The position numbers were made by a program, and so were the translations under genes. A stretch of DNA of 6,880 nucleotides. Source: Candidatus Zixiibacteriota bacterium. Its GTDB lineage: Bacteria > Zixibacteria > MSB-5A5 > GN15 > PGXB01. The notes under the pieces were generated by a model. The model saw nothing but the letters and a program-made list of their open reading frames with translations, was not told the origin of the DNA and did no database searches. Each line of letters opens with the position of its first letter. Position 1 is the first letter of the stretch. Below are positions 1 to 5,780 of the stretch, in pieces. Location of the stretch: NCBI GenBank assembly GCA_024230695.1, contig JAAERC010000773.1, forward strand, positions 1 through 6,880, read 5' to 3'.

Positions 1-156
1 AGAGATATTGAACGAAAATCAAAAGGCATCGAATATAAGGCTTCACTTCTCGAAAAAGAAGCCGACGCACTGGAACATATTGCGTATGACATGGAAGATA
101 TTGCCGACGAATTAAAAGATGAAATCCCTGAATTGCAAAGGCTACGTTGGTTCTAA
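1..156 (+). CDS. C-terminal end of an unidentified charged, coiled-coil-like protein (5' truncated)
   Basis: Reading frame 1 is open from the window edge to a TAA at 154-156, giving the last 51 residues of a protein whose start lies outside the window. The fragment is rich in Glu, Asp and Lys, with leucine, isoleucine and alanine spaced as in an amphipathic helix (for example EYKASLLEKEADALEHIAYD). This suggests a helical or coiled-coil tail ending in RLRWF. No catalytic motif or membrane segment is visible and I do not recognise the family. Frame 2 is also open to about base 113, so the call rests on the helical residue pattern and on the longer open frame. The gene shares its strand with the rest of the window, but a 256-base gap separates it from the next gene, so a common operon is not evident. 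Confidence 0.6.
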   Translation, partial: RDIERKSKGIEYKASLLEKEADALEHIAYDMEDIADELKDEIPELQRLRWF

Positions 157-290
157 GATTTATCAAATATGTTATTGCAGTATAGTAATTACAGGTGTTT
201 TAGAAAAAAACTCTGTAAGATAATTGGTTTATAAGCAACTACAAGATATAGATATAATAGAGAGAGTAAGGCAAATATTATTTATCCGGG

Positions 291-302
291 TGGGATATCC
301 CA
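291..302. promoter_or_regulatory. 12-base perfect palindrome, possible operator
   Basis: TGGGATATCCCA is a perfect 12-base inverted repeat in the gap between the truncated first gene and the GT-C gene. It sits in a short stretch (about 285-337) richer in G and C than the AT-rich sequence around it, about 110 bases before the GT-C start codon. A dimeric repressor could bind such a site. No second copy was noticed in the window, so an operator role is only a suggestion. Confidence 0.25.
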
Positions 303-305
303 TAT

Positions 306-330
306 CAGATTGAATTCCGCCGCCAATCTG
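306..330 (+). other. Stem-loop with a perfect 7-base-pair stem
   Basis: CAGATTG at 306-312 pairs perfectly with CAATCTG at 324-330 around an 11-base loop (AATTCCGCCGC). A possible U-G pair extends the stem by one. No T tract follows, so it does not look like an intrinsic terminator of the upstream gene. It lies directly before a TATAAT hexamer at 338-343. It may be an operator half-site pair, an RNA leader structure if transcription starts upstream, or chance. Confidence 0.25.
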
Positions 331-337
331 GAACCGG

Positions 338-343
338 TATAAT
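338..343 (+). promoter_or_regulatory. Possible -10 element (TATAAT) upstream of the GT-C gene
   Basis: A perfect TATAAT lies about 70 bases before the GT-C start at 413. No good -35 hexamer is found at 16 to 18 bases spacing. The nearest, TTGAAT at 310-315, is 22 bases away, too far for a standard sigma-70 promoter, and it overlaps the stem-loop. In AT-rich DNA a lone TATAAT is weak evidence. Confidence 0.2.
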
Positions 344-412
344 AATTCTACAAATTTTATAATGAGCCACAATAGAACTATCAATAATAAAGTATTTTTT
401 AAATAAATTCCT

Positions 413-2230
413 ATGAGTGATAGAAACGAAACAGAAAATACTCAGACTTGTATAACATGGACGAAAGAAAACTCGCGTTTATTGATAATATCTGCTATCC
501 TAATTTCCACGGCATTTGCTCTTTTTTATGGCTGGAAATTATTCTGGTTTTTAACAGATGATGCCCATATCGCCTTTCGTTATGTCAGTAACAGTATGCT
601 TGATTATGGCTACGTGTGGAATCAGCCGCCATTTCGACCGGTTGAAGGTTATACAAGTTTTTTATGGATTGTAATTCTTGATATTATCTGGCGGCTTTTT
701 GATGTCGCCCCACCCGAATCAAGCAACAATATATCATTGATTTTCTCATATTTAACGCTATTGCTTATAGCTTTTGGCATCATGAGACTTAAATTGTCCC
801 AGCAGCTAAATCGTTGGCGATTATTGTTTCTTGGATTAATAATTCTCGGGACAGTCACAAACACCACTTTCTTGACATGGACCAGTTCTGGTCTGGAAAC
901 CGCCCTTTTTAATTTTTGTTTTACAGCATGGGTTATTGTGGGACTGTTTTTTAATAAAAGAGATAATAAATGGCTAATATGTTTTAGCGGTGCGACCGCT
1001 TTGATACATCTCACACGACCCGATGGGATTCTTTTTATTGGCGCCACTTTTGTAATTCTTTTTATATTCTTTATTAAATGGTTTCTTGAGGGAAATCTAA
1101 AGATCGATAAATTCCTAAGTATCTCCCCGCTTGTAATACCATTTTTACATCTGGCCTGGAGAATCAACACTTACGGTGAATGGCTTCCAAATACTTATTA
1201 CGCAAAACATGTTAGCCCTTGGCCAGAAGCAGGATTCAGGTATATCACATCATTTATTCTGGAGTATTCTCTCTGGATCTGGATATTGATTCTAATAGCA
1301 GTTGTTGTAATATATTTTAGAAGTATTTTAAAAAATAAATCAACCGGGGATTTTGATCTCGCCAAATCGGTATCAGGGCAAACAAGAAATTTATTTAAGA
1401 ACAATAATTTAGCTTTTACTAAAATAATCATCTTAATGACAATTGTTTTTCATTTTGGTTATTACACGATTGTCATTGGCGGGGATCATTTTGAATGGCG
1501 TATATACAGTCATCTGATTCCATTTGTATTTGTCTCTTTTCTGTGGATGCTTAACTTCTTGAACCTAAGACCGAAAATAGCAATCTCTGTTTTCTCAATC
1601 TTTTTATTATTTACCTATCCTGTTTCATGGAAGCTTTGGTATTTGACAAAAGATATCGATAATCGGGATGAAAGTTATTACTTAAAAATGCCAATCAGTA
1701 GTGAGTTTCCAGGTTTTTTAGGTTGGTACACCGGCACATTTGACAATCTTCAATTTTGGCTGATCGATCATAGTATTTGCATGAGACGTCAGGAGCATAA
1801 ACAGTTTTATGTGTATCAGTGCCAATATTTCCCCACTCGCTCAGATGGCCAACAACTCAATCCTGGGGACTATCCGGTTATGAATCTTCCATGTGTCGGC
1901 GTTCCGGCCTGGGTTTTTCCACATATGAATATATTAGATATGCATGGTCTAAATGATTATATAATCGCAAGAAGTGTACCTATTGTCAGAGAAGAACGAC
2001 AAATGGCTCATGACCGATGGCCGCCTGATGGATATATTGATTCTTTTCAGCCAAATTATAGTATGCGTGAGGCAAGAGCGTTATTATTTATGGAGAGGGA
2101 TCATATATTTACTGACGCATCAATTATCCGTCTTGAAAAATACTGGCAACTTAAAATTATTCAGGGTATTGATCTTTTTGACTCGACTTACATAGATTCC
2201 GGCTCATATTATTTAAATGAAGGTATTTAG
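413..2230 (+). CDS. GT-C fold integral membrane glycosyltransferase (polyprenyl-phosphate-sugar dependent, putative)
   Basis: A 605-residue polytopic membrane protein. A short polar N-terminus leads into a first membrane helix at about residues 23-47. The first extracytoplasmic loop follows with an acidic pair D49-D50 and the block RPVEGYTSFLW (75-85), typical of GT-C enzymes of the bacterial/mycobacterial arabinosyl- and mannosyltransferase type. Further conserved-looking blocks are TSSGLETAL (157-165), LTRPDG (200-205), PNTYYAKH (259-266) and GGDHFEWR (356-363). Hydrophobic helices lie near 106-124, 137-155, 165-181, 189-223, 285-302, 335-355, 366-383 and 388-403. From about 411 to the end is a soluble, probably periplasmic domain with NILDMHGLNDYIIAR (506-520) and Cys456, Cys470 and Cys494, which could form a disulfide. 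Such enzymes use a lipid-phosphate sugar to glycosylate an envelope glycan, lipid or protein. The overall plan resembles mycobacterial AftB by recall, but donor and acceptor cannot be told from sequence. No Shine-Dalgarno precedes the ATG; it is kept because it is the first in-frame ATG and leaves a normal cytoplasmic tail. Confidence 0.8.
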   Translation: MSDRNETENTQTCITWTKENSRLLIISAILISTAFALFYGWKLFWFLTDDAHIAFRYVSNSMLDYGYVWNQPPFRPVEGYTSFLWIVILDIIWRLFDVAPPESSNNISLIFSYLTLLLIAFGIMRLKLSQQLNRWRLLFLGLIILGTVTNTTFLTWTSSGLETALFNFCFTAWVIVGLFFNKRDNKWLICFSGATALIHLTRPDGILFIGATFVILFIFFIKWFLEGNLKIDKFLSISPLVIPFLHLAWRINTYGEWLPNTYYAKHVSPWPEAGFRYITSFILEYSLWIWILILIAVVVIYFRSILKNKSTGDFDLAKSVSGQTRNLFKNNNLAFTKIIILMTIVFHFGYYTIVIGGDHFEWRIYSHLIPFVFVSFLWMLNFLNLRPKIAISVFSIFLLFTYPVSWKLWYLTKDIDNRDESYYLKMPISSEFPGFLGWYTGTFDNLQFWLIDHSICMRRQEHKQFYVYQCQYFPTRSDGQQLNPGDYPVMNLPCVGVPAWVFPHMNILDMHGLNDYIIARSVPIVREERQMAHDRWPPDGYIDSFQPNYSMREARALLFMERDHIFTDASIIRLEKYWQLKIIQGIDLFDSTYIDSGSYYLNEGI

Positions 2231-2372
2231 GGCAAAACAACATTTGAATAGGCATCTTTGATTTAACGCAAAATATGTGGTCATCTCGACTCCAAACGCC
2301 CGTCTTTTTAGGTATCTTATAGGTTTCTGAAATTTAAAGTGACATTTTTATTATTTACTATTATTATGCTAA

Positions 2373-2401
2373 TTGTTAAAAGAGAATCATGCCGGTAAAT
2401 T
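2373..2401 (+). promoter_or_regulatory. Possible promoter for the 2438-5598 operon
   Basis: TTGTTA (2373-2378) and TAAATT (2396-2401) are separated by 17 bases and lie about 37 bases before the start codon at 2438. Each differs from the sigma-70 consensus at two positions. The same bases also fit the Bacteroidetes-type pattern loosely: TTG, then TAnnTTT about 20 bases on. The gap of 207 bases after the GT-C gene makes a separate promoter here plausible. The rest of the gap (2231-2372) shows no gene and no clear terminator hairpin. Confidence 0.25.
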
Positions 2402-2411
2402 TACAAACGGC
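2391..2411. promoter_or_regulatory. Palindrome overlapping the putative -10 region, possible operator
   Basis: GTAAATTTAC at 2395-2404 is a perfect 10-base palindrome. It is flanked by GCCG (2391-2394) and CGGC (2408-2411), which are also inverted copies of each other, with three extra A bases on the right side. The element covers the candidate -10 box and ends 26 bases before the start of the small YLDPGTGS gene, where a repressor site would be expected. No regulator gene is in the window, so this is inference from position. Confidence 0.25.
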
Positions 2412-2425
2412 TTAGAATTTAACTT

Positions 2426-2429
2426 GAGG
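2426..2429 (+). promoter_or_regulatory. Ribosome binding site (GAGG) of the small YLDPGTGS gene
   Basis: GAGG lies 8 bases before the ATG at 2438, a normal spacing. It supports this ATG as the true start of the 70-codon gene, whereas the two genes behind it have no clear Shine-Dalgarno and are probably translated by coupling. Confidence 0.45.
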
Positions 2430-2437
2430 CTAGATAA

Positions 2438-2650
2438 ATGTACAATCGTTTCAATCAAATATTGAATTTCCTGGTTTTATTGGCAATTATTGATTTTTGT
2501 TTTCCCCGTAATGCTTATGCTTATTTGGATCCAGGCACCGGTAGTTATCTATTTCAGATGCTTTTGGCGGCATTGCTTGGAGGGTTGTTTGCATTAAAGA
2601 TATTCTGGCGAAGAATAGTTGATTTTTTCAGAAAACTCTTTAAGAATTAG
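2438..2650 (+). CDS. Small exported/membrane protein with YLDPGTGS motif, function unknown
   Basis: A 70-residue protein in two parts. Residues 1-28 look like a signal peptide: Arg4, a hydrophobic core FLVLLAII (11-18), then NAYA with a fitting A-x-A cleavage site after Ala28. The mature part opens with YLDPGTGSYLF (29-39), followed by one membrane helix (about 37-57, LLAALLGGLFALKIFW) and a basic, amphipathic end (RRIVDFFRKLFKN). By recall, small proteins with this YLDPGTGS-helix-RR layout are widespread in bacteria and often sit beside methyltransferase and sulfatase-like genes like those that follow here, but no function is known to me. The stop is only 6 bases from the next start, so it is co-transcribed with the methyltransferase. 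If the leader is cleaved, the motif would be the N-terminus on the periplasmic face. If not, the protein would be a two-helix hairpin with the motif in the periplasmic loop. Confidence 0.85.
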   Translation: MYNRFNQILNFLVLLAIIDFCFPRNAYAYLDPGTGSYLFQMLLAALLGGLFALKIFWRRIVDFFRKLFKN

Positions 2651-2656
2651 AAAATT

Positions 2657-4042
2657 ATGCCTTCTAAAAGTAATAATGGTAGATTATCCGGCTCATTCAG
2701 AGATCCAAGTGGTTTTCTTTTTATTTCAAAAGGAACTCTATATCGTCAAGTCAATTTTGTCTATAAGGAATATTATGATTTGCTAATGAGTTCTGAGCTG
2801 TATAAGAATCTTACCGAAACAGATCTATTGATAAGTCATCATGAAGTTGATACGAATATTATAAAATCAGACAATGCATATAAGTTAATATCGCCGGAAG
2901 TAATTCCGTTTATTTCCTACCCATACGAGTGGAGTTTCAGCCAATTAAAAGATGCCGCTTTATTGACTCTTGATATTCAAAAAAAGTCGCTGGCATTGGG
3001 AATGTCTCTCAAGGACTGTAGCGCCTACAACATTCAGTTCAAAGGTGGACGACCAATATTTATTGATACTTTGTCATTTGAAAAATATAATGAGGGTCTT
3101 CCATGGGTTGCATATCGCCAGTTCTGTCAGCATTTTCTGGCACCACTAGCCCTGATGAGTTATCAGGATATCAGTTTAAATCAGTTATTAAGAACTAATA
3201 TTGATGGTATCCCTCTTGACCTGACCAGTCGCCTGCTTCCGAGTTCAACCAAAATCAGGTTTTCCCTTCTGACCCACATACACATTCACGCCAAAAGCCA
3301 GAAGCATTACGCTGACAAAAAAATCAAAGCGGATCATAAAAATATTTCTAAATTCTCTATGCTTGGTTTGATTGATAACCTCGAAAGCGCTATACGGAAA
3401 TTGGACTGGAGTCCTACCGGAACCGAATGGGCAGATTATTATCAGGGGACTAATTATTCAACAGCGATGCTGGATCAGAAAAAAGAATTGGTCGATGATT
3501 ATATTCAAAAGACTCAACCGGAAATTGTCTGGGATCTTGGTGCCAATACCGGTATGTTCAGTGATCTATCCGCCAACCGAGGTATTGAGACGATATCTTT
3601 TGATATCGACCCATCATGTGTCGAAATGAATTATCGTGAATGTAAAAAACTTAAAAAAAAGAGCATTCTTCCTTTACTTCTTGATCTTGCAAACCCATCC
3701 CCTGCCATTGGGTGGGAAAACAAGGAGAGAAACTCACTTATTCAACGCGGACCAGCAGACACCGTTCTGGCTTTGGCCTTAATTCATCATCTTGCGATAT
3801 CCAATAATGTCCCTTTAGGAAAAACCGCGGAGTTTTTCGCGGGAATTGGGAAAAATCTGATAATTGAATTTGTACCCAAGAGTGATTCTATGGTACATCG
3901 ACTTCTGACTACTCGTAAAGATATTTTTCCAAATTATACTCAGGTTGATTTTGAAGAAAATTATAGACAATATTTCAAAATTATTTCATCTCAAAAAATA
4001 AAAGACTCCCAACGAACTATTTATCTAATGAAAAAGAAATAA
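2657..4042 (+). CDS. Class I SAM-dependent methyltransferase with an extra N-terminal (kinase-like?) domain
   Basis: A 461-residue soluble protein with no signal or membrane helix. The C-terminal half is a Rossmann methyltransferase: motif I is VWDLGANTGMFS (291-302, with D293, G295, N297, G299), the acidic end of strand 2 is SFDIDPS (314-320), LLLDLANPSP (340-349) and LALALIHHLAI (371-381) fit the following strands, and IEFVPKSDSMVHRLL (403-417) the later ones. The N-terminal 250 residues hold SFRDPSGFLF (13-22), DLLISHHEV (56-64), LKDCSAYNIQF (118-128), RPIFIDTLSFE (132-142) and LPWVAYRQFCQHFLAPLALM (148-167). This full-length layout matches, by recall, proteins annotated as NoeA-like nodulation proteins or simply as methyltransferases, often next to carbamoyltransferase or sulfatase-like genes. 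The substrate is unknown; a sugar, lipid carrier or glycan end is plausible from the neighbours. It starts 6 bases after the small gene without a clear Shine-Dalgarno and ends 5 bases before the next gene. An A8 run near 3653-3660 does not break the frame. Confidence 0.85.
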   Translation: MPSKSNNGRLSGSFRDPSGFLFISKGTLYRQVNFVYKEYYDLLMSSELYKNLTETDLLISHHEVDTNIIKSDNAYKLISPEVIPFISYPYEWSFSQLKDAALLTLDIQKKSLALGMSLKDCSAYNIQFKGGRPIFIDTLSFEKYNEGLPWVAYRQFCQHFLAPLALMSYQDISLNQLLRTNIDGIPLDLTSRLLPSSTKIRFSLLTHIHIHAKSQKHYADKKIKADHKNISKFSMLGLIDNLESAIRKLDWSPTGTEWADYYQGTNYSTAMLDQKKELVDDYIQKTQPEIVWDLGANTGMFSDLSANRGIETISFDIDPSCVEMNYRECKKLKKKSILPLLLDLANPSPAIGWENKERNSLIQRGPADTVLALALIHHLAISNNVPLGKTAEFFAGIGKNLIIEFVPKSDSMVHRLLTTRKDIFPNYTQVDFEENYRQYFKIISSQKIKDSQRTIYLMKKK

Positions 4043-4047
4043 ATTAT

Positions 4048-5598
4048 ATGTTTCGGCGTATAGTACTACATCCTGTATTATTTGCAATTTATCCGATATT
4101 AACTCTCTATGCCCATAACATGAGTCAATTACCATTCAAGCAGACATTAATGTCATCAGGAATTGTTTTGGCCGGAACGGTTATTTTATTCCTGATTTTG
4201 AATTTAATAATAAAAAATATTCAAAAATCGGCTTTAATTCTTTCTGCTTTTGTTTTGCAATTATTTGCTTATGGCCATTTGAATGATTTTATCCGATATT
4301 TATTACTTCTGGCTTCTCTGATAAGTACTTATTATCTGATAAGGTCAAAATGGGATATTTCAAAAATCACTCAAATAGCAAATATATTTTCTTTAGGACT
4401 GGTTGTTGTGACTATAGCCAATATATTCATATCTAAACTTTCAGAGACAACAGTGGTTAATCACAACATTTATCGACCGGAGATGATCACGCCGATTTCA
4501 AATGAAAATTCTAAAAACGATTTGCCGGATATTTACTATTTAGTTCTGGATGGATATGGCCGATCCGATATACTTCAACAGTTATATAGTTATAACAACT
4601 CTGAATTTATACATTTTTTAAGGCAGAGGGGATTTCAAATTGCGGAGCAAAGCCGGTCGAATTATTGCCAGACTCTTCTTTCGTTGTCATCGACATTAAA
4701 TATGATTTATCTTGACGAATTGGCAAGTGAAATTGGTGTTGAGAGTGAAGATCGTAAACCGCTAATGGATCTGATAAAGCATAACTATGTTTTTGATTTT
4801 CTCAAGCAGTATAATTATAATATTTTTGCATTTGCCAGCGGGTATTCGGGAACTGAAATAAGAAACGCCGATTATTTTTTATCGCCCGGATTATCGTTGA
4901 ATGAATTTGAAAATGCGTTAATCAATTACACTCCCATTCCCAAATTTATACAAAAGTTTCCATTAATTAATCAGCACAGTATTCATCGCGAATTAGTAAA
5001 TTTCAGTTTTGATAAGTTGGCAAATTTGCCTGTTTCCGAATCGCCCAAGATGGTTATGGCACATATCGTATCGCCGCACCCACCGTTTGTATTTGGATCA
5101 CAAGGTGAGGAACTCGACAACAATAGGCCATTCAAGTTTTTCGATGGTAGCCATTATATGGAACTGGAGGGAGCCTCTCGAGCAGAATATATCGAGAAGT
5201 ACAGCAATCAAATTCATTATATCAGCAATTTGGTCAAAAAACTGATTAATACGATTTTGTCGCAACCCGGCCCCAAACCGATTATTATAATTCAGGGCGA
5301 TCATGGCCCCGGTTCATTGCTTGATTGGGAGAGTCTGGAAAATACTTATACCAGCGAAAGGCTTTCGATACTTAATGCCTATTATCTGCCTGACAGCGAT
5401 AGTACACTGATATACGACGGCATCACACCTGTGAATTCATTCAGGACAATATTTAATCATTATTTTGGGACCAATTTTGAACTGCTTGAGGATAAAAGTT
5501 TTTATACTAAATGGAATCTGCCATATAGGTTTTATGATGTCACAGATTCTATGAATCTGGACATCCGCCCTCAGATCATGAACGAGCCGGGATTATAG
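4048..5598 (+). CDS. Membrane-anchored alkaline phosphatase/sulfatase-superfamily enzyme (putative phospho- or sulfo-group transferase/hydrolase)
   Basis: A 516-residue protein. Residues 1-130 hold about five membrane helices (near 8-24, 35-56, 61-75, 81-98, 110-128) and lead to a large catalytic domain outside the cytoplasm. The catalytic part shows the AlkP-superfamily order: DIYYLVLDGYGR (161-172) with metal ligand D168; SNYCQTLLSLSSTLNM (204-219), holding the likely nucleophile, probably Thr209; VSPHPPFVF (341-349) with His344; and IIIIQGDHGPGS (412-423) with D418 and H419. The arrangement of an N-terminal membrane part and a periplasmic catalytic part recalls phosphoethanolamine transferases and lipoteichoic acid synthase. 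A CxPxR formylglycine motif is absent, so it should not be a classical arylsulfatase even though relatives are often labelled sulfatase. The gap to the methyltransferase is 5 bases, with no clear Shine-Dalgarno, which points to translational coupling and a shared pathway. Substrate unknown. No hairpin with a T tract is seen after the stop. Confidence 0.8.
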   Translation: MFRRIVLHPVLFAIYPILTLYAHNMSQLPFKQTLMSSGIVLAGTVILFLILNLIIKNIQKSALILSAFVLQLFAYGHLNDFIRYLLLLASLISTYYLIRSKWDISKITQIANIFSLGLVVVTIANIFISKLSETTVVNHNIYRPEMITPISNENSKNDLPDIYYLVLDGYGRSDILQQLYSYNNSEFIHFLRQRGFQIAEQSRSNYCQTLLSLSSTLNMIYLDELASEIGVESEDRKPLMDLIKHNYVFDFLKQYNYNIFAFASGYSGTEIRNADYFLSPGLSLNEFENALINYTPIPKFIQKFPLINQHSIHRELVNFSFDKLANLPVSESPKMVMAHIVSPHPPFVFGSQGEELDNNRPFKFFDGSHYMELEGASRAEYIEKYSNQIHYISNLVKKLINTILSQPGPKPIIIIQGDHGPGSLLDWESLENTYTSERLSILNAYYLPDSDSTLIYDGITPVNSFRTIFNHYFGTNFELLEDKSFYTKWNLPYRFYDVTDSMNLDIRPQIMNEPGL

Positions 5599-5677
5599 AT
5601 TAAAGATATAACCATTTATCCAATATTAATTAGTTTCTAAAACAATAATAATTACCAATTTAATCCAATAAAACCGC

Positions 5678-5705
5678 TTGTCAAAATCAGATAATTGAGT
5701 AAATT
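5678..5705 (+). promoter_or_regulatory. Possible promoter of the S8 protease gene
   Basis: TTGTCA (5678-5683, one mismatch to TTGACA) and TAAATT (5700-5705, two mismatches to TATAAT) are 16 bases apart and lie about 75 bases before the protease start. The rest of the 182-base gap is AT-rich with no gene or clear terminator. The boxes are similar to those before 2438, but such matches are frequent in AT-rich DNA. Confidence 0.3.
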
Positions 5706-5771
5706 GTAAATGATATTAAACATCTACGGTCTATATCCGTTTTACCCAAAAACCGCCCAGAACCTGCATAT

Positions 5772-5778
5772 GAGGTGA
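5772..5778 (+). promoter_or_regulatory. Strong ribosome binding site (GAGGTGA) of the S8 protease gene
   Basis: GAGGTGA matches the anti-Shine-Dalgarno of 16S rRNA over seven bases. The GAGG core ends 5 bases before the ATG at 5781. It fixes the start codon of the protease and is by far the best Shine-Dalgarno in the window, suggesting efficient translation. Confidence 0.7.
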
Positions 5779-5780
5779 AT

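Noticed and set aside
253..258. TATAAT at 253-258 as a promoter -10 box
   Set aside because: The nearest -35-like hexamer (TTGGTT at 224-229) is 23 bases away, and the site lies in a simple AT repeat (GATATAGATATAAT), so chance is more likely.
306..337. Stem-loop as intrinsic terminator of the first gene
   Set aside because: No T tract follows the stem, and it is 150 bases behind the stop codon of that gene.
649..1170. 173-codon open frame on the - strand inside the GT-C gene
   Set aside because: It is antisense to a well-supported membrane protein gene, has no ribosome binding site or recognisable domain, and its composition is that expected from reading hydrophobic codons backwards.
1974..2195. 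73-codon + strand frame inside the GT-C gene, and similar short frames at 3372-3629 and 5009-5245
   Set aside because: All lie in alternate frames within genes with strong protein motifs and have no independent start signal; they are shadows.
3653..3661. A AAA AAG slippery sequence in the methyltransferase gene, a possible programmed -1 frameshift
   Set aside because: The zero frame is intact and encodes the whole methyltransferase fold. A -1 shift would end after seven codons (TGA) and truncate the domain, and no strong stem-loop follows. It reflects a lysine-rich stretch.
4657..4707. Formylglycine sulfatase motif at Cys207 of the AlkP-like protein
   Set aside because: The residues after the cysteine are QTLL, not the x-P-x-R needed for the formylglycine-generating enzyme.
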